NCBI RefSeq assembly: GCF_017591425.1
Contig: NW_024466218.1
Location: 13,158,001 to 13,222,000, forward strand
Reading direction: 5' to 3'
Origin: Ochotona curzoniae
Taxonomy: Eukaryota > Chordata > Mammalia > Lagomorpha > Ochotonidae
Length of the DNA stretch: 64,000 nt
Shown piece after piece: positions 54,373 to 64,000 of the stretch (within the stretch, counting starts at the first letter, position 1; each line of letters begins with the position of its first letter). The notes beneath the pieces were generated by a model. That model worked only from the letters and a program-made list of their open reading frames with translations, did not search any database and was not told where the DNA came from. A program made the position numbers and the translations under genes.

Positions 54373-55974
54373 CTCTTAAATAAGACTAAAAGGCAAAGCC
54401 AATATCATGATCTACTGGTAAGTCAAGTTTTAAAAAGGCTTTCTCTAATCTTGGCTTTTATGCTATTCAAGGTCATTGGAAAAAGAACACCGTGCACAGG
54501 AAGGGCTTGTGGACTTCGTTGTTCCCATTATCCCAAGGGAACAGTTAGATACAGAATCACAAAACACTGCAGTTATTGCGTAACTATAGGGTGATGTACA
54601 CAAAAAAACAACCTCCCACTGAGCCATGTGATTTGGAGGAAACAACTGAACTCTTAAAGGTGCGACTTTGGGTTCCATCTGATCTCAATCCTAGTGACTA
54701 TTCTTGAGTTTCTTCAAGTGAGATTAATGAAGATGGCAACTGGAATGTGCTGCAATGGCATTCTGTTATGTCAGCCTTGGAACGCTAACACCAGAGTTAA
54801 ATTCTGGTGGGTGCTGTTGTTATGACATTTATGAAATATCTATACATATGTACTCCACTGTCACTTCTGTTTGCTCTTCCTGTATTTAAATCAGTACTCA
54901 GCCTCAGGAAATGGATGGCCAATGACTCCTCAGCAAAGAGAATCTGATCTGAAAAGTAACCTACTCCCTCTTAACAAAGAACTGTTGAGACAAGAAAGGA
55001 AAAACAGTGAGAATTGGGAGTGGGGAGGATGTGTGCTTGTGAGCCCAATCTTCCTGCTTATGGGGTTCTAATATAGGGAATGGGAAGTCAATATGTTATT
55101 CAAGTTGAGAGAAAATTGGTAGGACAGATGTAATTGTAATGAAATTCCTTTAGGATACCTTGTAAGACCCGCTGTATTAATTGGCCCAGATCAGTGTGTG
55201 TGTAACCTTAATAACATTTGTCCCCAGGGGGTAAGCAGCTAGTATGTATCCCTACCTCATGCCTCATGCCTCACCACCGTTCCTGCGTGACACTAAACAC
55301 CATAGGACATTATGTGTGTATGGGGGGGTGATGAATGTTCAGGGAAATAAGATGCAGAGAGGGGCCAAGTTGCTTCTTCAACTCCATGTAGAGAGGAAAC
55401 TAACAAAAATAACCTTATACAGTTTTAAGTAAATTCTTATTTCTTAGGATGGAACTTATGAAATCTGTCCTCTTTATAGGAATAAAAATTTTTAAAAACA
55501 GGAAAAATGTTCTTAAATATTGCTAAAACCCAAAGTGAAACTGTTAGTTGCGGTGTTGTGAACTCTACTGCAGCAAGAATGGAATCAAAATTGACCAGTG
55601 TTTGTCTTGACAAAAGCACAGCAAGCAGCACCTGTAGAACCCGGGCTCCTTTGTTCAAGCCATGGGGATGCCTTATACATTTGTCAGATTTCACCATGGA
55701 GCGGAATGAAGATGGAGCTTTGAAAGGCATAAATTCCATCCAGAAGAGTATTTTACCTACAGAGATACTGAAAACCACAGGGTGACAGGCACTTAGTTTC
55801 AAGTGAACATTTCCTCTGATTTTGCCTTATCCAGAGTGTGCTGGAAAAGGAAGGGTAACAGCGAAGTTTTAGTGCCATCAAGGTATTTTGTATTTACTTT
55901 TCAGCTCCCCTCTGCCCACATATGTCTGAGTGGATACAGCACATTCACATCTTGGGTCAGAGTCAGCATCACTT
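54373..55974. other. Unique sequence, no gene recognised
   Basis: About 1.6 kb. A minus frame of 121 codons (55437-55802) and a plus frame of 92 codons (55507-55785) overlap almost completely, a sign of stop-poor DNA and not of a gene. Neither translation is recognisable. Confidence 0.5.
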
Positions 55975-56252
55975 GGGAAACCAGCATTCCATGTCCGAGT
56001 GCCTGACTTGTAACTTCATCTCTACTTCTATACCTGCTAATATGTACTCTGTAAGACAGTGGCTATTGAATCAACATGTGTCTCTGCCAACAACGTGGAG
56101 ATTTAGATGAAATTCCAAGCTCCTAGCTTTAGTCTGGCCCAGTCCTGGCTCTTACAAGCATTTGAGAAGTGAACCAGAGAATGGTAGATTCTTGCTCTTC
56201 CTCCTAGTTTTATCTCCTCCTTCCATTTCTAAAGAAATAAGGAAATAAGAAA
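55975..56252 (+). mobile_element. Old CSINE, plus arm of an inverted pair
   Basis: 'ccagcattccatgtccgagt', 'gcctgacttgtaacttcatc' (box B region), 'tacctgctaatatgtactct', 'gtaagacagtggctattgaa', 'aaattccaagctcctagctt', 'agtctggcccagtcctggct' and 'gagaagtgaaccagagaatg', with an A-rich end. It belongs to the older group. Confidence 0.8.
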
Positions 56253-56404
56253 GTGTATCCCTGTCCTTCCTCAGAATAACATTTGGCATGTAATTTATTT
56301 ATAGTTTGGCTGTAAGAAAATACATAAGTAGCAGATGGTAGTGTGGTACCGTTTTTAGGTGAGAGCAGAGACCTGGAAAGATTCATAATTCGTCTTTCAG
56401 ACAC

Positions 56405-56517
56405 ATCAGCAGGAATCCTGATTAGAAGTGGGACAGCCAGTACTTGTACTTGTCTAGGAGTATGGAATGCCAGCCTTGTATGCGGCATCATAATCCACTA
56501 CATCAGAGCTGGCCTCT
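56405..56517 (-). mobile_element. Old CSINE 5' part, minus arm of an inverted pair
   Basis: 'catcagcaggaatcctgatt', 'agaagtgggacagccagtac', 'ttgtacttgtctaggagtat' (box B region), 'ggaatgccagccttgtatgc' and 'ggcatcataatccactacat', ending 'agagctggcctctt'. The 3' half is absent. Confidence 0.78.
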
Positions 56518-58070
56518 TCATGTATGTTTCAAACAAGGTTATATATAACATGTACACTAGTGATTGATCATACGTGTGGTGTGATTTTCAGAGGAATTGA
56601 GAATATGTTCTCCCTCCAAAGCTTGCATCTAGTGAAGCCAAATATCCAACCAATTTTAAAATTTCCTTTTGAAACAAATGCTTTGATTAGGTAAATGACC
56701 AAAATTAGGAAGACTGTGTACTAGATGAAGTTTCTAAAACTCTTTTAAATCAAAGACTAAGCGTGGTACACATCTTAAAACAGCAATAGTGCCACTAAAC
56801 AAATGCTATAGGAATAATTAAAAAGCTTTCTTTAAAACATTTGCCTGCATATAAAGTGTATTTATTTGAGACCCAATGATCAGAGGTTTGCCCAGGTCTT
56901 GCTCTCCAGGACAGAGCAGCTAAATTAATCAAAGGAAAAGGAATCAGAAAATCCATGCCAAAACCACTCTCTGTTTTCTGTTAGTCCTTTTGTTGCAACC
57001 TAAAACTTGAAAGAATAAAAAGAAAAGCAAAGACAAATAATTTGGTGTCTGGCTGGCTGGGGATCTGACATACTTCTTTAAGGTGATGATTGTCCTTGCA
57101 GACAGACATTGCGTGCAATTTTGCATTGGCAAAGAATGTCACATTAGGTGAGCTGGCTGCAAACTGCTGGGCTCTGCTGCTCCACGGCCTTAAGCCGACA
57201 GAGGGCAAAATCAGTTTGGTTGGTGACAGTGGGCATGGAAGAGCTCTGGCCAAAGGCACCCATCAGAGGTTTACTAGCTCTGATCTGTCAGAGTCTGGCA
57301 GTCTGAAGTGAAGTTAAAATAGACAGCAGGAAGCCCCACCAATGTAATGTGTGCTTATTTCTACATGGAACATAGCATGGAAGCAAAAATGAAAACAAAG
57401 TATACTGTTCTTTGTCAAATTGTAGCCCATAACCCATGCTAAATATCTAGTTTAAAATTGGATATAATGGGAGATTTTACCTCTTGAAAGTCATCAAATG
57501 CTGTAAATCAGAGGTTGAAGTGTTTTGTTGATTGTCAAGGCATAAGGAAGTTATAGAGAAAGTGTAATTAATACAGAATTTAAGAAATATCTCATTTGTA
57601 AGTCATCACAAAATGAATAGCACAAAGGAACCGATGAATAGTGTTTTAGTATTTGAAAATCATTATCCATCTAGCTAAAAAGCCACTTCACTCTGAGAAA
57701 CAAGTGAAGCTCCACCAGATGTCTTAATTGCATCACTGTCTTCCTTCGTCATTATTGTGAAACTGAGGTTGGTAACAAAGAGCAGAACACAAGCCAAATT
57801 CAACCTCCTGGTGTTTTTGTGCAGTTTGAGAGCTTACATAATTTTCGTATTTTTAAATGCTTAGAAATAAAATAAAAAATGAAGAAAACAAAAATATTTT
57901 ATAAGACATGAGAATCACCTGAAATTACAGTGTTGATGTCTGCAAATTAAGCTTTCTTGGCCAGCCCCATAGATTTGTGCATTGATACAATTTCGATGTA
58001 CCACTTTTGTTACAGTAGCAGAGCAGAGGTGTTGTAACAGTGATGACTGCAGCACACATCCCTGAGCTAT
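56518..58070. other. Unique sequence, no gene recognised
   Basis: About 1.5 kb. The part 57050-57310 is G+C-richer, and overlapping frames on opposite strands (57090-57311 and 56981-57259) are open in it. I see no family match. It could be conserved non-coding DNA, but sequence alone cannot show that. Confidence 0.45.
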
Positions 58071-59377
58071 TTAGTTTCTGATGCTTTGTAGGAAAAGAGA
58101 CAGGAGAAGGGGGGAAGGGGCTAACTCAGTAAGGGGCTGCATGGACCTCCCCTGCTGAACCACCACTCCCACTGGAGAGAGTGAGTTGGGATGGGAGCAG
58201 ACCAGGATGGGCAGGGCTAGAACATTTGTTGGCCTCATGTGGGCTGGATCAGGGGAAAGCCAGGCTGGGTTGACTGTTCCTACTGGTGCAAGCATAAGTC
58301 AGAGTGGGTATGGGTTCGTTGGGCTCTGCTGCAACATCAGTTGACAAATGCTGGCATGGGGGGTGGAGAGTGGGGACAAATTCTGTCAAGTTAAACTGCA
58401 GAACCAGGTGAGGAGTACAAGATCTGGGTGTGGGAGTGGGCACAGTAGGGAAACAGTGGACACCTCCCTCTTGGGTTGCCGCTCTAACTGGTGAACAGGA
58501 GAACCAGGACTGGGGCAAGCATGGCTAGACAGAGAGTGTCATCTGCCGGCATGTGTGTGAGCTGGATAGTGGGGATGGTTGGGTTGAACTGGGCCTCAGT
58601 GCCCATTGACATGTATGAGAGCTGATGTAAAATGGGACAGACTGGACCAGTCTGCTGTACATACCGGCAAGCATGGGAACCAGAGCAAGGGATGGGTCTG
58701 CTAGAGGTTATTACAGGTCATTTTGACTAGGCTGTAGCTCCCACTGGTGTACAGGAGGGCTATGTGTGTGGTAGGCAGGATCGGGCTGGACTGCAATACC
58801 CATTGGTTTATGTAAAAGACAGGGCTGGGGACAGAACTGACCCAGTAATGTAACCACCAGCACATGCATAAGCTATGGGAGAGAACGACTGTGCTTGACC
58901 CTGTACTGGCAAGAACACACAGAAGACGGAGGGTAGAACACATCAATCAACTACTACAGCTCAATATGGACAGTGCAGACCTGGGCAAACAGAGACTCTA
59001 AAGTGGACTACGTCAACCAGTGGATTGTGGAAAGATTTCATCTTGCTTTGAATGGTGAGTTCAGCAGTAATTCAGAACTGTTGAACTATCAAAACCTCAT
59101 GAGCAGGACCCTCAGAGCATGCCCCACATCAGGGACCCTGGGGTGGTATTGGGGCTGTCCTCCATCCCAGGGTGCAGAGGCATTTGGGAGGCTGGGTGTG
59201 TCTTCTCTCCTTGTCTCCCCTTTCTCCCAGATACAGAAAGGAAAGAAAGAGAATGTGGAATTGGTGATCTCACCCACCTTTCTGTAGCCCTTGACCCTTA
59301 TCACCCTAATTAACCTTGTAAAAATCATCAAAACAATATATTAATACATTAAAAAAGAAAGAAAGAAAGAAAGAAAT
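58071..59377 (+). mobile_element. Lineage-specific L1-like 3' UTR, long copy
   Basis: A G-rich region (58.1-58.9 kb) contains degenerate direct repeats of roughly 65-75 bp built on 'ctgnnnnnccnactggtgnanngnnagagc..tgggg'. It is followed by a unique 3' part that shares phrases with the minus-strand copy at 16.9-17.6 kb, including 18 identical bases at 59282-59299. It ends in 'acattaaaaaagaaagaaag', a poly(A) turned into (GAAA)n. No ORF2 lies upstream, so the copy is 5'-truncated. Assignment to L1 is inferred from the tail, the truncation and the lineage. The frames at 58071-59331 are repeat read-through. Confidence 0.65.
59351..59375. repeat. (GAAA)n microsatellite in a retrotransposon tail
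   Basis: Six GAAA units at the end of the L1-like copy. Confidence 0.9.
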
Positions 59378-61592
59378 ACGGACTCTGGTTCCACTGAGCA
59401 TTAGTTGGTGTCCTGTCTGCTCACCGCCTTACAGGCTCCATTTGCCCGGTCCCAGGCAGCAGATTTAAGGTTTTGCATCTCATGTGTTATCTGTTGACTC
59501 AGAATTCAAGAGAAGTCCTCCCAGTCTCAGACACTGAGCTCTTCCGCTGGTAACTGGTGGTGCATTTAGATGGGAAGATTTATTCCTATTCTGTTTCCAC
59601 ATTCCAAATAAACATAGCTTCCACAAGGCTTAAGAATGTGCTTCCCAATGCAGTGATTTCCATAACTTTTACTTCTATTGTTCTTGGATTAATACTGACC
59701 ACATTGAACAGGCAAATGGGTAACCAATTAACTTGAATTCTTTACAGGCAGGATTTTTTTCTGTGTCTTGATATGCCTTTCTTAATCTTCCCTTTGAAAC
59801 ATGTTTTCTCATTTAGGCCAGAAGTAAATAGCACAAGGAACAGGGCACTTTCTTCCCCCCTTCTTTTCTCTCTCCTTGAAAAATAATGCTGAAGGAATTG
59901 TTTTGCAGTTGAAAATTAATGTAACCTATTATGTCCAGGAAATTTCTTCAATATATTACTTGCCAAGCCCCTCGGCCGTTGTGAAGAAAATAATTTTAAT
60001 TTATCTCATTTTTCACCCCTGAGTCAATGATTGTTTAACCTAAAATGCCATCGTGACTAAGTGCTCAAGCCCCATGGTCCTTGGCTATTTTGCTGGGACC
60101 AGGCTATTACAGCCCTAATCCTCAGCTGTTGAGGCACCAAAATTGTCATATTAAAAGAGCCGCTGTCAACTTGGCTTTTGTTTTTATTGTTTTTAATTTC
60201 TGTATTTCCATTTTCTTTGCTATTTATAATGTTCTCTTTAAAAGTTCAAAAATAACATCTCTCTCCTTAGCCTCTTGGTTATTTTCCATTAGTGAGCGTT
60301 TCTCTCCCAGTTTCCAGGGCCTTTTCTGGGGCACAGAGCAGTGTGGTCAGCTTGGGTTAATTTGGCTGTTACATACGTAATCCTTCCTGTGATTTTTATG
60401 CTCTTTGGCCACTAAGGGACCAGGCTAGCATCTGAAGGGAATATAGGACCACAAAAAGTCTTTCCTATCATTGGTAAGATTGGCTACAAGTCTGCACATC
60501 AAATGAAGCCCACTGTCATTTTCAAATCCTTTTATAGTGATCCAATCATATGTTTATCTTTTCTATTTTTACCTTCCTAAATGATAGCCGATTTGCTTTC
60601 TTCCTGTATCTTCTATCCTGGATTCATTCTGTCTATCCATTTCATCATCATCATCATCATCACCATCATGTTTTTATTTCAGCTTTCCTGTTTATGTGGT
60701 AGAAAACAAATGTTAAATCTCAACCTAGAATCCCCAGAGACTGATTTTGCAATTCAGGGAGCGTGAATCCAAGCTTTATGGAAAATGGAAGCAGGACACA
60801 CAGAGAAAGACACAAAGGTAGGATGCATTACCAACTGACCACTGATAAAAGCAGTTATGCAAAAACATGTTTCAGAACAATTTTTCTGTGGTGAGAAAGG
60901 TATTGTTAGCTTCCATGAGTTTCTGGAATATGCATGCCTAGACTATAATTATAATGGATTCTTATGGCTTTTCACACCATGACAAGAGACACATACATGT
61001 AGCTGACACAAAGGCAGGAAGTGGGTATTCAGATAATTGCTTGGAGCCAGCAGAATGGATCACACTAGCAGTGGCTGCACAGAGAGGATGCTGAGAGATT
61101 TAGATTTGCATCCCGTTTTATATTACATTAAGTTACAGAGGATGGGAGCTGCTTGTCCAGACACACATAGTTCTTGGACATAGCCCAGCTACACTCTTTT
61201 CATGTCTCATCAAACACAGAGCAGTGGCTGCGTCTGAGCTCGGTGATCCCGGATTTCTAACATCTCCTTCCATCCCACAAAACGTTTTGGGTGTCTGGAT
61301 TCACATCTATTCATGTCATTCTGAAAGCCAAGAAAAACTGTGTCTCCAAGTTACATCAGACTACCTATTTTGTACAGAATACAGTCTATATAGAAAGAAC
61401 ACCAATACCTCTGTTATTCAAGATTCTTCTTTAACAATAGCAAATGAGGAAATTTCTGGAAAAAGGTCATTTACTTATTCAGGCCCACTGGGGAAACGAT
61501 TGATAAATTGCTACTTGATTTTTGTGCAATGTTTCTTTGTGGCTAAAGGCTGCTTATAAGGATTGAAATGGCCTATTTTATTCACTGGAAAT
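59378..61592. other. Unique sequence, possible conserved non-coding DNA, no gene recognised
   Basis: About 2.2 kb with no clear transposon. Around 59.9-60.4 kb TAATTT-type sites and G+C-richer blocks alternate. A (CAT)n run lies at about 60643-60669. A 111-codon frame (61224-61559) and a 99-codon frame (60081-60380) match nothing known. A CSINE-like phrase 'ggagccagcagaatggatca' near 61043 is too short to call. Confidence 0.45.
60643..60669. repeat. (CAT)n microsatellite
   Basis: About nine CAT/CAC units, one interrupted. Confidence 0.92.
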
Positions 61593-61830
61593 GGATATTC
61601 AATCAGCCAATATTTGGTCGAGTGCACACTCTATTCAAGGTATTAAGACGGGTGCTCTGGAGGATAACAGTAGTAAAACACAATCTTTCCTTCGAAGGGT
61701 TTATAATCTAATGAGAGAACAAGGTGCATAAAGTAGGGCTGACTCATACGAGTGTGATTCCAGGAAGGTGCAAAGTGCTTTGGGAACTCTAAGAGTAACA
61801 AATTCCAGCAGAGGAAGCTTAAGAATATGC
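61593..61830 (-). mobile_element. L2 LINE 3' region
   Basis: 'tattcaatcagccaatattt', 'ggtcgagtgcacactctatt', 'caaggtattaagacgggtgc', 'ctttccttcgaagggtttat', 'aatctaatgagagaacaagg' and 'ggaaggtgcaaagtgctttg' match the reversed L2 3' end (attcaacaaatatttattgagcgcc, ccctgccctcatggagcttacattctagtgggg). Confidence 0.7.
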
Positions 61831-62804
61831 ACATAAACTCACCCTTTAAGATGGCCAAAGTTTCAACAGAAAAGTGGTAATATGGGATTAGCAGCATCCT
61901 AAAAGTTAAGAGCTCTGACACTGTCTCAGAATAACTAGGCAAATTTGGGTCTGGGTAGGTTGCCAGGCTACAGAGAAGACCAACATAGAGAAATAATTAA
62001 AAAATGAACAAGATAAAGAGATTATTTTCAGGAGTAGCCCAAGAAAAGTTGAATCTCTATTGTTGTGTTTAAAAACAAAGCTTGGATTTTAAGCCACTGA
62101 AAATAGAAACAGGAAAGTGCATGGTATTTTATATATCAAGATTGTAGAAGGCTGGGAAAAAGTAAAGACACTACTTTTAGTTTGCTGTCTTTCAGCCTGC
62201 AGAGCTGTCTGGGAGTGGAAACACCAGACAACGTTGTCAAGTGCCCCGAACGACTGGGTTCTGTATAGCTTAGGCTGTCCAGGGCCTCTGGTTCCTCCAC
62301 ATAACACATGCACCTTCTTCCATGGATGGTTAGATGTGTCCTTGGTGATGAGAATCTCAGATCCATCTATATTTCTAGCAATTTATGAGAATTCAATTAA
62401 ATACAGACTTATAGGCTGCTACTGGTCTTTCTTGTGTCACTAAGGTAAGCACCCAGAAGGCAGAGTGAGTTTATTCCTAAGGAGGAAGTCTTCTCAAAGA
62501 TAGCAATAAAGGTTCACAAATGTTTCTCCAACTGGTGAGCGAAGATAGCCAGCTTTCCATGTTGGCAGTTTCCCTGCTCATGGATTCAACAACTGCTGGT
62601 GGAAAATGTAGCTAGGCCTACGCAGGTTGTACCTTTACTGAACATACATAAACTCTATTTATTTTTGTAATTTTTCTATAAACAATACATTCTAGCAATC
62701 TTTTTTTAGCATTTATGATTTTAGTACTGCACTTTTATCATTTATGATATTAGTACTACAACTAATATAAAGATGAATTAAAGTACATGAGAGGGAGTAA
62801 CCAT
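61831..62804. other. Unique sequence, no gene recognised
   Basis: About 1 kb. Overlapping frames of 108 (plus, 62117-62443), 76 and 74 codons (minus) lie on the same DNA. None is recognisable. Confidence 0.5.
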
Positions 62805-63103
62805 TTAGCTCCTGGTTGGGATAATTGCTTTCCACCCCAGAGTGGCAGTCTGATTCCTGATTCCAGCATAAGATTCCCTCTTCTTGCCAGTGACGAACTT
62901 GGAAGGCAGGGGGTGGTGGGGGGAATGGATCAAATGATTAAGTCTTTCCATCCATGTGGACACATAGATTCAATTCCTGTCACTTGATTTCAGTACTGAC
63001 TTCATTCAGACTGATTGCTGGAACTTTTTGAAGTGAACCAGCATGTTAGATATTTCTCTTCCCCTTCTGCCTCTCTGGTAAATAAATGAATAAATTTAAA
63101 ATA
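62805..63103 (+). mobile_element. Old CSINE
   Basis: 'gtctgattcctgattccagc', 'ataagattccctcttcttgc', 'cttggaaggcagggggtggt', 'tccatccatgtggacacata', 'gattcaattcctgtcacttg' and 'gaagtgaaccagcatgttag', with the tail 'ggtaaataaatgaataaatt'. The middle matches the older group. The box A/B end is decayed. Confidence 0.75.
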
Positions 63104-64000
63104 TGTGTGAAGATGTGCACAGTTTACTCAAGTACTGTACCATTTTGTATAAGAACTTGAACATTCAAGGATTTCAGTATCTATGGGATATCTTGGAGCC
63201 AATCTCCTACATATAACAAGGGACAACTACACTTTAATCTTTTAACAGTGTGAAAACTCTTAGACACCTAGGGACCTCAGCTAGTGTAGCTTGCTGTCCA
63301 GAGAGAATCTAATCCACTCTTTCTGGGTATCATTAAGCTATATTTCACCTCCCCTCAGATGGTTATCACTGCTGGACTTCTGCACATACCTTTCTACCTG
63401 GTTCTTCCTTCCTACTTTTTGTACCTCAACTTCTTGGAATTAGCTTACTTTACAAGCCAATATTTTGACATTGCTGGCATCCTCAAGGGGATCTGCTTGT
63501 ATTCTGCAGGCGTTCTTTGTGACATCTGTGATCCAGAAAGTGTGGAAAAATGCTGAGTTGTGTTGTCAAACCTAAAGCAAAGGCTGTTCTTTTCTGCTGA
63601 TCACAAGTGTCCCCATCGCTATGTATATGCCAGTATTATTTCACTCTTACGCAATCAATCAATCCTCCTAGCAGGTTCTAGCCAGCTGCTGGGACATGCG
63701 TGAACCCTGAAGAGCATCACTTCAGAAATGCGCAAGCACAATTACCCCTGGAATCACCAGCACATCCACACTCAGTTAAGACTTTGGAATCTGAATCCAC
63801 TTTTTCCTGGGTCGCTTGTATCTTCCCAGTAAATACAATACCAGCTTGGTAGAACCAATGGAGACCTTTGCCTTCTTCAGTCATTAATGTCAAAAAATCC
63901 ACGGTCCATGAACTGTGATGATTATTTTTTGATGGACAAGCAAAGAGCACACCTTGAGTGTTTGAGGCTGTTACAATCTTGGGCGGGGGTAGGGAGCGGA
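63104..64000. other. Unique sequence, no gene recognised
   Basis: About 0.9 kb at the window edge with no placed repeat. A 65-codon plus frame (63359-63556) and a 77-codon minus frame (63717-63950) match nothing known. Confidence 0.5.

Noticed and set aside
58071..58946. Three Pro/Ser/Leu-rich minus-strand frames
   Set aside because: They lie on the antisense strand of the G-rich retrotransposon 3' UTR, where stops are rare.
61036..61120. Possible CSINE 5' end ('ggagccagcagaatggatca')
   Set aside because: Only about 20 bases fit and no box B or tail follows.

Overview
The window is mammalian nuclear DNA, almost certainly from a lagomorph and most likely a pika (Ochotona). The main evidence is about thirty copies of a tRNA-derived SINE of the rabbit/pika C-repeat (CSINE) type on both strands. 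The younger copies keep a Pol III box A such as TGGCCTAGCGG, a box B such as GGTTCTAATCC, and a CATATGGGATCCC motif near box B that I associate with the pika branch. Assignment to lagomorph is strong. Assignment to pika rests on remembered consensus sequences and is less sure. Base composition is A+T-rich, with (CA)n, (GAAA)n and (TA)n microsatellites and ancient mammal-wide repeats (MIR, L2, L1M, MLT1, MER5A).

I find no protein-coding gene, no recognisable exon and no structural RNA gene. The open frames reach at most 175 codons. None resembles a protein family I know, and many lie inside transposon copies or microsatellites. The window reads as a gene desert or the inside of a very large intron.

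Layout. 0-9 kb: mostly unique sequence with one old CSINE (2.57-2.91), MIR (1.44, 5.57) and a long palindromic mariner-like MITE (9.12-9.34). 10-22 kb: repeat-dense, with CSINEs, a minus-strand MLT1 LTR (12.2), L2 (15.95), a lineage-specific L1-like 3' UTR (16.9-17.6, minus), an ancient L1 ORF2 relic (18.4-19.6), two more MaLR-like LTR remnants (19.6, 20.9) and a young CSINE with perfect target-site duplications (21.91). 22-31 kb: MER5A, L1 pieces, an inverted CSINE pair (28.16/28.44), (CA)n and (TG)n arrays, and an L1 relic split by a CSINE (29.0-30.1). 31-43 kb: unique stretches with MLT1 LTRs (33.6, 41.25), a dense CSINE cluster with a 135-base pure-purine tract (35.6-37.7), and MIR. 43-57 kb: many plus-strand CSINEs, L2 split by a CSINE (48.0-48.7), L1 3' ends (46.4, 48.8), a young CSINE (49.66), MIR (54.2) and an inverted CSINE pair (56.0/56.4). 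57-64 kb: a long copy of the G-rich L1-like 3' UTR (58.07-59.38), unique sequence that could include conserved regulatory DNA (about 59.9-60.4), L2 (61.6) and an old CSINE (62.8).

There are no cooperating genes to describe. What the window records is layers of transposition: L2/MIR/MLT1/L1M as the oldest layer, then an older CSINE group, then at least two younger CSINE types. The most distinctive single event is a roughly 48-bp insertion inside one CSINE that copies 38 bp of an L1 fragment lying 0.83 kb downstream. I found no evidence of a new multi-gene biological system.
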